A DNA stretch of 6,591 nucleotides from Candidatus Poribacteria bacterium (lineage in GTDB: Bacteria > Poribacteria > WGA-4E > WGA-3G): assembly GCA_009835515.1 (NCBI GenBank), contig VXXH01000833.1, positions 1 to 6,591 on the forward strand, written 5' to 3'. The notes beneath the pieces are model-generated. The model was not told the DNA's origin. It saw nothing but the letters and a program-made list of their open reading frames with translations, and did no database searches. Of the stretch, positions 1-5,804 are shown in pieces (within the stretch, counting starts at the first letter, position 1; every line of letters starts with the position of its first letter). Both the position numbers and the translations under genes were made by a program.

Positions 1-67
1 TTTTTAGCGTTATATCGCATATATCCCAAAAATTTCCGCCAGCACGCCTCGTGCGACTTCAACGAAG

Positions 68-72
68 AAGGA
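68..72 (+). promoter_or_regulatory. Ribosome binding site for the first PhyH gene
   Basis: AAGGA lies 9 bases before the ATG at 82, a normal spacing, and supports that start. A small 5-bp inverted repeat, GCACG/CGTGC (42-54), lies just upstream. I see no convincing -35/-10 pair in the 81 bases available, so the promoter may lie outside the window. Confidence 0.7.
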
Positions 73-81
73 TACAAGACA

Positions 82-879
82 ATGGTTGAACTTACACGGA
101 AAGACATCGAATTTTTCAAAACTGAAGGATACTTGGTCAAACGAAACGTCCTTGATCCAGAATTAATGGAGCGCGCACGCGCAAAACTCTGGGAAGGTGC
201 TCCGGAAGGACGTAAACGTGAGGATCCAGAAACTTGGATAGGCCCCTTCACCTCTGAAGAGGAAAACGTCGACAAAAACAATAACCGCCGAGGTTTCCGT
301 TGGAACTTTCGTGAGCCGGGTGGTGAAAAGTGGATGGTCCAACTCCTTGCCACAGATCCGAACGTCTGGGGGATGGCGGAGCAGCTTTTAGGTGAAGGGA
401 ACCTCGTACAACCAGAACGCGTTCGAGGTATTTACTGCACGCTGCCTTATGGAGATGTCCCTAAAAAATCAATCGGGTGTCATGTGGACGCGCACCCGTT
501 TCATCTCGGAGCGGTCGGTTATATTGACGATGTACCGCCAGAGGGCGGTGGGTTTACTGTCTGGCCCGGGAGCCATCAAGTCTTCTATTACGATTACCAT
601 TCTCAATACAAGAACGAACCGCCCCCGCAGTATGATGTTGACCGCGAACGTATCAGCAGAGGTCCAGGGATTGAATGCTACGGCAACGCTGGAGATGTCG
701 TTTTCTGGCACCATCGCATCGGACACGCTGCTGGGCACAACTATTCACAGCAGATCCGGCAAGCCGTTCTGTACGATTTCCGAAAGACAGAATTGGAACG
801 GACGCAAGAGGAGCCACCTAACGAGGACATGTGGCGGGATTGGCCCGGCATCAAGGCGTTAGAAAATGGTGCATCATAG
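82..879 (+). CDS. Phytanoyl-CoA dioxygenase (PhyH) family protein
   Basis: A 265-residue protein of the PhyH family, cytosolic non-haem Fe(II)/2-oxoglutarate oxygenases that usually hydroxylate small organic substrates. The metal and cosubstrate residues are all visible. His134-Val-Asp136 is the HxD pair, inside GCHVDAHPFH. The GGG and WPGSH segments at 155-165 form the conserved turn before the second half of the double-stranded beta-helix. Distal His215 lies in GHAAGHN after the GDVVFWHH strand. Arg226, in IRQAVLYDF, would bind the 2-oxoglutarate carboxylate. The N-terminus (FFKTEGYLVKRNVL) matches the typical family opening. The length is normal and the gene looks intact. ATG 82 has a good Shine-Dalgarno site. 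It is the only plus-strand gene here, converges on the minus-strand run and is not co-transcribed with it. The family call is firm and an active enzyme is likely. The substrate cannot be read, because members act on fatty acyl chains, antibiotics, phosphonates, halogenated compounds and others. Confidence 0.93.
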   Translation: MVELTRKDIEFFKTEGYLVKRNVLDPELMERARAKLWEGAPEGRKREDPETWIGPFTSEEENVDKNNNRRGFRWNFREPGGEKWMVQLLATDPNVWGMAEQLLGEGNLVQPERVRGIYCTLPYGDVPKKSIGCHVDAHPFHLGAVGYIDDVPPEGGGFTVWPGSHQVFYYDYHSQYKNEPPPQYDVDRERISRGPGIECYGNAGDVVFWHHRIGHAAGHNYSQQIRQAVLYDFRKTELERTQEEPPNEDMWRDWPGIKALENGAS

Positions 880-935
880 CATTGCGTAGGTGTAGTTGTC
901 GCCATACTACTGCGCTTTTGTCTAATAGTTTTGTA

Positions 936-956
936 GGCGCGGTTTTTAACCGCGCC
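936..956. terminator. Perfect 9-bp hairpin between convergent genes; possible bidirectional terminator or dispersed palindrome
   Basis: GGCGCGGTT (936-944) and AACCGCGCC (948-956) are exact reverse complements around a TTT loop. The hairpin sits between two convergent genes, 57 bases after the PhyH stop and 9 bases after the isomerase stop, where a shared terminator would be expected. Neither strand has a clear U-run after the stem, so it is not a classical intrinsic terminator. The GTAG just before it and its GC-rich symmetry would also suit a REP-like intergenic palindrome. A weaker inverted repeat, GTAGT/ACTAC (892-896 and 906-910), lies upstream in the same gap. The hairpin itself is certain; the function is inferred. 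Confidence 0.5.
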
Positions 957-964
957 TTCTGCAG

Positions 965-1786
965 TTATCTCAAGCCCAATTCCTTCAACGTTCCCGCCAT
1001 CATATCATGCGCGATTTGCGCTTTCTCCATCCGCATGTGCGGAAACGTCTCCACCGAAATATACTTATCGTATCCCACTTTCCCTAAACTCGCTGCGAAG
1101 GTCCGAAAATCCAACTCATCTCCTTCTTCACCGGGAATCAGAAAGGTGCTGTAGGGATACATGCCTGTCACGCCTTTTACATGACAATGCGCCGTTAGCG
1201 GTCCCAATTTTTCGGTAACCTCAGCGATGTCCTCACCGAGATGATAGAAATTCGTGATGTCGTTAAGCGACTTCAGCGCATCTGATCCGACGTGCTCAAT
1301 CAGAAGCGTAACTTTTGCAGACGCATCGATGGTTGTTGCCTCGTGGTTGTGGATGTTCATTGTGATACCGAGTTCTTCCGCACGGCGACAGATCGGTTTC
1401 AGCACATCGACAAGGAGCCGCCATGCGAAGGCATCGCCTTTATCGCCGCCATACCCAGTGAGAAAGTTAACACCACCCGCCCCAAGCGCGACTGCCACAT
1501 CTTGAAGCAGCGCGTAGTGGTCAACCGCGCCCTGTTGGTCTTCCACCGCCAGTTGGTATAAACCGCCTCCAGTAAACGGATTAATGACAGACACTTTTAA
1601 TCCGCTATCGGTTACCATCATTTTGACTTCCTTGAGCAAACCATCTGTGACTTCACCGGAAGGGATATGTGCCTCTGGTCCACACATCATCTCAATCGCA
1701 TCGTAACCAGCATCGGCAAGAATTGTGATAACTTCGTTTAGTGGAATGTCCTTCATCCCACCCGCGTGATAAGAGATACCAATCAC
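965..1786 (-). CDS. Sugar phosphate isomerase/epimerase-like TIM-barrel protein
   Basis: A 273-residue protein of the xylose-isomerase-like TIM-barrel superfamily (AP_endonuc_2 type), whose members mostly interconvert or epimerise sugars, keto-sugars or inositol derivatives using a divalent metal. The four expected metal ligands appear in order: Glu149 in NIHNHEATT, Asp176 in LNDITNFYHLGED, His202 in HCHVKG and Glu246 in ISVETF. The opening MIGISYHAGG and the DAGYDAIEM segment (25-33) fit the first barrel strand and helix. There is no signal peptide, so it acts in the cytosol. The start is GTG, chosen because of a strong GGAGGAG site 7 bases upstream. It is the last gene of the minus-strand run, 26 bases after the anchored WD40 gene. 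Its role is probably carbohydrate catabolism together with the dehydrogenase upstream. A 2-keto-myo-inositol dehydratase-like or hydroxypyruvate isomerase-like activity is possible; the exact reaction is unknown. Confidence 0.9.
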   Translation of the reverse strand: MIGISYHAGGMKDIPLNEVITILADAGYDAIEMMCGPEAHIPSGEVTDGLLKEVKMMVTDSGLKVSVINPFTGGGLYQLAVEDQQGAVDHYALLQDVAVALGAGGVNFLTGYGGDKGDAFAWRLLVDVLKPICRRAEELGITMNIHNHEATTIDASAKVTLLIEHVGSDALKSLNDITNFYHLGEDIAEVTEKLGPLTAHCHVKGVTGMYPYSTFLIPGEEGDELDFRTFAASLGKVGYDKYISVETFPHMRMEKAQIAHDMMAGTLKELGLR

Positions 1787-1793
1787 TGTTCAA

Positions 1794-1800
1794 CTCCTCC
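1794..1800 (-). promoter_or_regulatory. Strong ribosome binding site fixing a GTG start
   Basis: Read on the minus strand, GGAGGAG is followed by a 7-base spacer and then GTG (1786-1784). This near-perfect anti-Shine-Dalgarno match decides the GTG start of the TIM-barrel gene. It lies in the 26-base gap after the WD40 stop, so translation starts independently within a shared transcript. Confidence 0.85.
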
Positions 1801-1812
1801 CATCCTTCGTTT

Positions 1813-3021
1813 TTATCTTTTTGTTGTTCCTGTTATATCCCAGATTTGCACGGTTCCGTTAATGTGGCCACTGGCGAGTGTAATATTGTCGGGAGCAAAT
1901 TTCAAAGCCAGCACGCCTCTCTCACCTATATCGCTTACATTAATAGTAGTGATCAACCGACGATTTTCCACATCCCAGATAAAAATCGTGTTCCGCCCAT
2001 CACTCCCGCGAGACCAACTATCGCTTACACTCGCAAGGAGTTTGTCGTCTGGCGAAAAAGTTAACAGACGAATAGGTTCACCAGGTCTTTTGAATGTATG
2101 AAGTGGGTATCCGGTGTCAGCGTCCCACAATTGAACTTCTGCATCCGCAACATCACATAATTGCGTTACGATGGCTTGTCTACCAACCGCGAAGATTTGC
2201 CGGTCCCTTGAAAGTGCCACTGCGAAGGTCTCGCGGTGTCCTGAAGACATCGAAAACATCCAGGTGCCTAAGGTATGAATTCGACTTATCGCGTTATACA
2301 CGTGTACAGAACCGTTCAGGTGTTCCTGGTCCCCTGTAACGCTATCATATACACCAACAAAGCCTTGCTGACTCACAGTGAGAAGTTTTGAATTATCCGG
2401 TGAGAATTCCAACCCAATAATTGGTAGTGCATCCGTTGTAAAAGTTAATGGCGTACTACTGGTGTTGACATCCCATAGCCGAATGGTGTGAGGCACGAAG
2501 TATTGCCTCCGTTCGCCCAGCATCGGCATGGAAGGGTCTACTAATATCGCCTGTTCCATGATTGTTCGTGGCCGCGAACTCACACTCGCCAATGTTCTGC
2601 CGTCTGGTGAGAACGCCACTGCGACTGCCTGCATCCAGCCTTCGTCCACTTTAAGAGTAGTTATCAGCGTCCCATTATTGATATCCCAGATGAGAATTTT
2701 TCGATGTCCACCAGCAGCAAGAGTTTGTCCATCCGGTGAAAACGCAATCGCATTAATATCGTCCCTCAATCTCGGACGTGACTTATCTCGGAGGGTTGTT
2801 ACATGTGTGTACGCTTGGGCATATTCCTTCGGCAAATATGGAGCATCTGCTAACAAGGTGTATATAGCCTTATCCGCAATGAAAAGTAGAAGCACATCAA
2901 ATGCCGCACAAATCAACACAAGTGACGCATAAACCCATTTCTTCCTTTTCAATCTCTGTCCGGGCAGCCGATCATTCATGCGCCATTTGAAACGTTCGGA
3001 AAACTTTCGTCTCGTTTTCAC
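1813..3021 (-). CDS. Membrane-anchored WD40-repeat beta-propeller protein
   Basis: A 402-residue protein. Residues 1-28 are rich in Arg and Lys. One hydrophobic helix follows (about 29-49, WVYASLVLICAAFDVLLLFIA), then a WD40 region to the C-terminus. By the positive-inside rule the helix is a signal anchor and the propeller faces outward. I count six WD-type blades. Their cores are at about 88-113 (INAIAFSPDG...ILIWD), 131-184, 200-226, 266-300 (ends VQLWD), 316-350 (ends IFIWD) and 368-395 (ends VQIWD). Several carry long loop insertions, for example 147-178, 231-262 and 333-345, so the blades are unequal. No catalytic domain is present. WD40 propellers usually bind proteins or act as scaffolds; the partner is unknown. 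The start is GTG with a good GAAGGAAG site. The gene follows the soluble WD40 gene after 87 bases, in which I see no clear promoter, and precedes the TIM-barrel gene. Confidence 0.88.
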   Translation of the reverse strand: MKTRRKFSERFKWRMNDRLPGQRLKRKKWVYASLVLICAAFDVLLLFIADKAIYTLLADAPYLPKEYAQAYTHVTTLRDKSRPRLRDDINAIAFSPDGQTLAAGGHRKILIWDINNGTLITTLKVDEGWMQAVAVAFSPDGRTLASVSSRPRTIMEQAILVDPSMPMLGERRQYFVPHTIRLWDVNTSSTPLTFTTDALPIIGLEFSPDNSKLLTVSQQGFVGVYDSVTGDQEHLNGSVHVYNAISRIHTLGTWMFSMSSGHRETFAVALSRDRQIFAVGRQAIVTQLCDVADAEVQLWDADTGYPLHTFKRPGEPIRLLTFSPDDKLLASVSDSWSRGSDGRNTIFIWDVENRRLITTINVSDIGERGVLALKFAPDNITLASGHINGTVQIWDITGTTKR

Positions 3022-3027
3022 TGCTTT

Positions 3028-3035
3028 CTTCCTTC
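3028..3035 (-). promoter_or_regulatory. Ribosome binding site for the anchored WD40 gene (GTG start)
   Basis: GAAGGAAG on the minus strand, followed by a 6-base spacer and GTG at 3021-3019. It supports the GTG start, which keeps the basic N-terminus and the membrane helix. Confidence 0.75.
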
Positions 3036-3108
3036 AGGATTTGCCAGTAAACATTGAAACCTAAGATTTGTCGATTGCCTCAATTCAATTTATCGGTCTA
3101 TACGATTA

Positions 3109-3999
3109 TCATTCCCTTACAAGAAGTGAACCTTCCTGCGTCACACATAGAAGTTTCTCGCTATCTGTCGAAAACATCAACTCACGGATAGCACCTTCTT
3201 TGATCGGAAACGCGGACATAAGGGCATCGGTGCCGACATCCCATAGTTGAATGTGCCGATCCCTACCGCCACTCGCAAGCAGTTCGCCATCACGAGAAAA
3301 TGCGACAGTATCGACCGAGTCAGTATGTCCCCTTAAGATAGATAGCACATGCTCGCTATCCACATCCCACAATCGAACAAGTGTGTCCGAACCGCCACTC
3401 GCCAGAACCTTACCTTGCGGCGAAAACGCGAGCGTCAAAACAAGTCCATCATGTGCCGTGAAGGTTGACAAAAACCTGCCCGTCTCAACCTCCCATAATC
3501 GAATCTTACCGTCCGCGCTTCCGCTTGCAAGGGTTGTGCCATCCGGTGAGAATGCCAAACTCCGAATACGTCCTGGGGCTTCAGTCGCACTGGCAAGCAA
3601 CCGTTCAGTGCGCGGATCCCATCCCGGAAGCGGAACGCCATCGGGTGATGAAGATGCTAACGCCTGTACTAAATTGGAATCCCCGGCGAGCGTCAACGTC
3701 TCACGAGCAGTCGCGGTATCCCACAGGCGAAGTGTATTGTCTTCACTACCACTCGCGAGTACGGTATTATCTGGCGCGAATGCCAATGCGCGCACCCGTT
3801 CTGTATAGCCTGAGAGCATCGCAAATTGCGCACCACTATCAGTATCATATATCCAGATACGACCATCACCGCCTGCCGCGAGTCGTGTGCCGTCTGGCGA
3901 GAACGCGATGTCCGTCACTTCACCTTTGTTGAGCCTTAATTTGAGTCCCGGTGGCAACTCAGATTCAATGCTGTTCTGGAACAAGTCTATTTTTTCCAT
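3109..3999 (-). CDS. Soluble WD40-repeat beta-propeller protein
   Basis: A 296-residue protein made almost wholly of WD40 repeats, with no signal peptide or membrane helix, so probably cytosolic. Blade cores are at about 27-52 (VTDIAFSPDG...IWIYD), 68-94 (VRALAFAPDN...LRLWD), 145-169 (IRSLAFSPDG...IRLWE), 186-212 (VLTLAFSPQG...VRLWD) and 228-254 (VDTVAFSRDG...IQLWD). Residues 110-138 look like a degenerate, stretched blade, and 269-295 like a final partial one. That gives about seven in all, the usual number for a closed propeller. The repeats carry the F-S-P-D-G and L-A-S-G consensus. There is no kinase, NTPase or effector domain, so it is a binding or scaffold protein of unknown partner. 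The ATG lies 18 bases after the dehydrogenase stop, with only a weak AAGAGA-type ribosome site, so it is probably read in the same transcript. The neighbouring anchored WD40 protein shares the fold but has more diverged blades. Confidence 0.9.
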   Translation of the reverse strand: MEKIDLFQNSIESELPPGLKLRLNKGEVTDIAFSPDGTRLAAGGDGRIWIYDTDSGAQFAMLSGYTERVRALAFAPDNTVLASGSEDNTLRLWDTATARETLTLAGDSNLVQALASSSPDGVPLPGWDPRTERLLASATEAPGRIRSLAFSPDGTTLASGSADGKIRLWEVETGRFLSTFTAHDGLVLTLAFSPQGKVLASGGSDTLVRLWDVDSEHVLSILRGHTDSVDTVAFSRDGELLASGGRDRHIQLWDVGTDALMSAFPIKEGAIRELMFSTDSEKLLCVTQEGSLLVRE

Positions 4000-4017
4000 A
4001 ATGTTTCTCTTATCAAA

Positions 4018-5043
4018 TTAGGCAGCAGTCCAATCCAAAACAACCCCAGTATACACATTCGGTTCATTGAGGAGGCCATCATACGCCTGCTTAATACGCT
4101 CCGGTTTGAGACGATGCGAGATTAACGGTTCAACGTGCAGCTGCCCGCGCGCCATCCAGTCAAAGATAGTTTGCTGTTTGCCGAATTGTGAAGTTCGGTT
4201 GCCGATGTCCGGATACATCGGCACGCACCATTCTAATGCCCCACGGATGGTAATCCATCGTAGATGCGTTTCAGACAGCAGATCGGTCAGATCGCCATGG
4301 ACAGAGACGCGTGGCGAACCGAGAATGATGAGCTGCCCATGATTGGCGGTGGCACGGAGTGCCTGCATAACGACACCACTATGTCCGACTGCATCGACGG
4401 TAATGTTGCCGAGTCCGCCTCCGGTAATTTCTTCAACCTCTGCTTGTGCTTCATCGGCACTGCCACCGACGGTGTGTTGAATCCCGCATCGCTCCGCGAG
4501 TTTCCGTCGCTCTGCTACCGGGTCCACACCGATAACGCGACACCCGTGAATTTGAAACATTTGCGCTGCCAGATTCCCGACAAGCCCTAACCCGAAAACA
4601 ACAACCCACGGGTTCGTGCCAATCTCTCCGACAACTATCGCTGTCATCGCAACACCCGCCATCCGTGATGCCGCAACCACAGCCGGATCTACCGCTTCTC
4701 TGACAGGTGCGACCAGTCGGTCTTGTGAGTAACGAATCGTTGAGGCGTGTCGTCCATAAGTGAAGACTCGGTCACCCGGAGCCGCGCGGGTAACACCTGA
4801 ACCGACTTCACGGACAACCCCAACATTCGCATAGCCAGAACGCCACGGATATTCGCACCAAGCCCCCTTTTGAAAAACTTTCGGCTCTTTCCCCGTATAG
4901 TTTGCGAGTTCCGTCCCACTACTGATAAAGGTGTATTCTGTGTCTATCAGTAATTCGTTGGCAGCAAGCACCGGTGCATCTATGTCGGCAGTCTGCAGTT
5001 CAACTTGGTTTTGACCAGTTACAACGACTTCTCTTATTCTCAT
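4018..5043 (-). CDS. Medium-chain dehydrogenase/reductase family oxidoreductase lacking the usual zinc motifs
   Basis: A 341-residue protein of the MDR (zinc-type alcohol dehydrogenase-like) superfamily. The N-terminal GroES-like domain has the GTEL segment (43-46), YANVGVV (71-77) and PGDRVF (89-94). The Rossmann domain has the nucleotide-binding GLGLVG (151-156), and Asp174 at the end of the second strand favours NAD(H). In place of the Cys of the usual catalytic-zinc motif there is Ser (ISSGTE, 40-45). The GHE motif and the four-Cys structural-zinc lobe are absent: the only cysteines are 63, 168, 186 and 273. It is therefore probably a zinc-independent oxidoreductase or dehydrogenase. The closest look-alikes I can name are the BchC-like and threonine-dehydrogenase-like branches, but I cannot assign either. 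The ATG overlaps the stop of the DUF202 gene (ATGA), with AGGAGAAGAAG upstream, so translation is likely coupled. It precedes the soluble WD40 gene by 18 bases. The substrate is unknown; a polyol or sugar alcohol would fit the nearby isomerase. Confidence 0.88.
   Translation of the reverse strand: MRIREVVVTGQNQVELQTADIDAPVLAANELLIDTEYTFISSGTELANYTGKEPKVFQKGAWCEYPWRSGYANVGVVREVGSGVTRAAPGDRVFTYGRHASTIRYSQDRLVAPVREAVDPAVVAASRMAGVAMTAIVVGEIGTNPWVVVFGLGLVGNLAAQMFQIHGCRVIGVDPVAERRKLAERCGIQHTVGGSADEAQAEVEEITGGGLGNITVDAVGHSGVVMQALRATANHGQLIILGSPRVSVHGDLTDLLSETHLRWITIRGALEWCVPMYPDIGNRTSQFGKQQTIFDWMARGQLHVEPLISHRLKPERIKQAYDGLLNEPNVYTGVVLDWTAA
5040..5043 (-). other. ATGA start/stop overlap (translational coupling)
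   Basis: On the minus strand these four bases are ATGA: the ATG of the dehydrogenase and the TGA of the DUF202 gene share two bases. This arrangement usually means one transcript and coupled translation. Confidence 0.9.
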
Positions 5044-5390
5044 GACGAATCTTCTTCTCCTAACTCGTTTAATTCTTCTTGTTTAATTTTCTGAATGAGT
5101 CTCTGCATCCGTTTGTATCTTACAAGCCCAACAAAAAATGTGGCGATACCCAGTAAAATAAAGATGATGCCGATGACTTCAATGACATGTGAACTAAAGA
5201 TGGCGACCTGTGAACTAAAGATGTCTTTGAAGTGCACAAAGGATAAACCTGCGACAAACAGTGTTAGTGCCGTGCGAATATAAGCGAGGAAAGTACGCTC
5301 ATTCGCAAGAATAGTCCGGTCTGCCGCGAGGTGATCGCGCAAGATAAGTTGGTCTTCTAATCCTGTATAAGGTGTCGGTTTATCTTGCAT
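5040..5390 (-). CDS. DUF202 (YidH-like) inner-membrane protein
   Basis: A 116-residue protein with the signature of the DUF202 family, LANERTFLAYIRTAL (28-42), the start of its first membrane helix. Hydrophobic helices span about 34-52 and 69-90. The tail (91-116) is charged, first basic (RYKRMQRLIQKIK) and then acidic. The length matches E. coli YidH (about 115 residues). DUF202 proteins have no settled function; related domains occur in the VTC1 subunit of yeast polyphosphate synthesis. The loop between the helices carries a 7-residue tandem repeat (IFSSQVA/IFSSHVI, 57-70) made by a 21-bp DNA duplication. The ATG at 5390 follows AAGGAG at a short 3-base spacing. The stop codon overlaps the dehydrogenase start. 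An 18-base gap separates it from the other small membrane protein upstream. Confidence 0.87.
   Translation of the reverse strand: MQDKPTPYTGLEDQLILRDHLAADRTILANERTFLAYIRTALTLFVAGLSFVHFKDIFSSQVAIFSSHVIEVIGIIFILLGIATFFVGLVRYKRMQRLIQKIKQEELNELGEEDSS
5185..5226 (-). repeat. 21-bp in-frame tandem duplication inside the DUF202 gene
   Basis: TGTGAACTAAAGATG (plus-strand reading) occurs at 5188-5202 and again at 5209-5223, a period of exactly 21 bases. The units differ only at their edges. The period is seven codons, so the frame is kept and the protein gains a second IFSS(Q/H)V segment (residues 57-62 and 64-69) in the loop between the two helices. Near-identity at the DNA level suggests a recent slippage or duplication event. 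Confidence 0.85.
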
Positions 5391-5393
5391 CTG

Positions 5394-5399
5394 CTCCTT
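5394..5399 (-). promoter_or_regulatory. Ribosome binding site for the DUF202 gene
   Basis: AAGGAG on the minus strand, only 3 bases before the ATG at 5390. The match is strong but the spacing is short. A second AAGGA a few bases further upstream may be the site actually used. Confidence 0.6.
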
Positions 5400-5408
5400 A
5401 TCCTTGCT

Positions 5409-5738
5409 TTAAAAGAGATTTAAAATAATGACCCCGGTAAGCCATCCATAAAAAGTCTGCATGCACCGTAACCGCTTTGCTGTGCGCCGATATTCCACCG
5501 TATAACGCGCCGGGTTTTGAAAGTAAAGTGATTGTCGCTTAGGCGCAGACAAGTCAATTGTCGGTGTTAAGACACTCAGGACAAGAGTGCTTATGCCGAT
5601 CAGGACAATATTGACTGTAGGCACGATACTGAGAATCACGCCGAACATTATCCATCGCCATTTTGCAACGCTTCGCGATGCGTCTAATCTTGCCGCATGA
5701 ATCAGCGATGCAGAAGGCGTTTGCGTTCTAAAAGCCAT
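5409..5738 (-). CDS. Small membrane protein of unknown function
   Basis: A 109-residue protein I do not recognise. Residues 1-28 are polar and basic. A long hydrophobic segment covers about 29-58 (WIMFGVILSIV...LVLSVL) and could be one long helix or a hairpin. A basic linker follows (66-92, with KR and RRTAKR). A second hydrophobic stretch (96-109, FYGWLTGVIILNLF) runs straight into the stop codon, so the protein ends inside a predicted helix. That could mean a short natural tail or a truncation. The ATG at 5738 is the first start after an in-frame stop at 5775-5777 but has no good ribosome site. A start at Met31 would shorten the first helix and is less likely. It lies 18 bases before the DUF202 gene and is probably co-transcribed with it. 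It lacks the DUF202 signature, so it is not an evident YidG-type partner. Confidence 0.7.
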   Translation of the reverse strand: MAFRTQTPSASLIHAARLDASRSVAKWRWIMFGVILSIVPTVNIVLIGISTLVLSVLTPTIDLSAPKRQSLYFQNPARYTVEYRRTAKRLRCMQTFYGWLTGVIILNLF

Positions 5739-5773
5739 GCGTGATGTCCATGTTGTCGGCTGAACCGCCTTTA

Positions 5774-5804
5774 CCTAAAACGCATTCTGCCCCTAACACG
5801 CATT
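5774..5804 (-). repeat. Pair of 13-bp direct repeats between the second PhyH gene and the small membrane protein gene
   Basis: CCTAAAACGCATT (5774-5786) and CCTAACACGCATT (5792-5804), written on the plus strand, differ at one base and are 18 bases apart start to start. One copy overlaps the PhyH stop codon; both lie upstream of the small membrane protein gene. They could be an operator for a regulator that binds direct repeats, or a chance or slippage product. I see no clear -35/-10 pair beside them. The repeat is certain, the role is not. Confidence 0.45.

Noticed and set aside
38..50. A 13-base match, GCCAGCACGCCTC, to the WD40 gene at 1907-1919, and a minus-strand peptide end that could be read through 1-81.
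   Set aside because: One 13-base match is expected by chance at about this window size, the flanks do not align well, and the minus-strand frame runs into the PhyH gene without a start codon.
392..862. A 156-codon open frame within the first PhyH gene in another frame.
   Set aside because: It overlaps a gene with complete catalytic motifs, and its translation shows no recognisable domain.
2528..2932. A plus-strand open frame of 134 codons opposite the anchored WD40 gene.
   Set aside because: It is the same antisense shadow effect; its translation mirrors the FSPDG repeats and shows no domain.
3251..3808. A long open frame (185 codons) on the plus strand opposite the soluble WD40 gene.
   Set aside because: It is the complement of repeated WD40 codons, gives a low-complexity translation, has no good ribosome site, and the minus-strand propeller explains the region fully.
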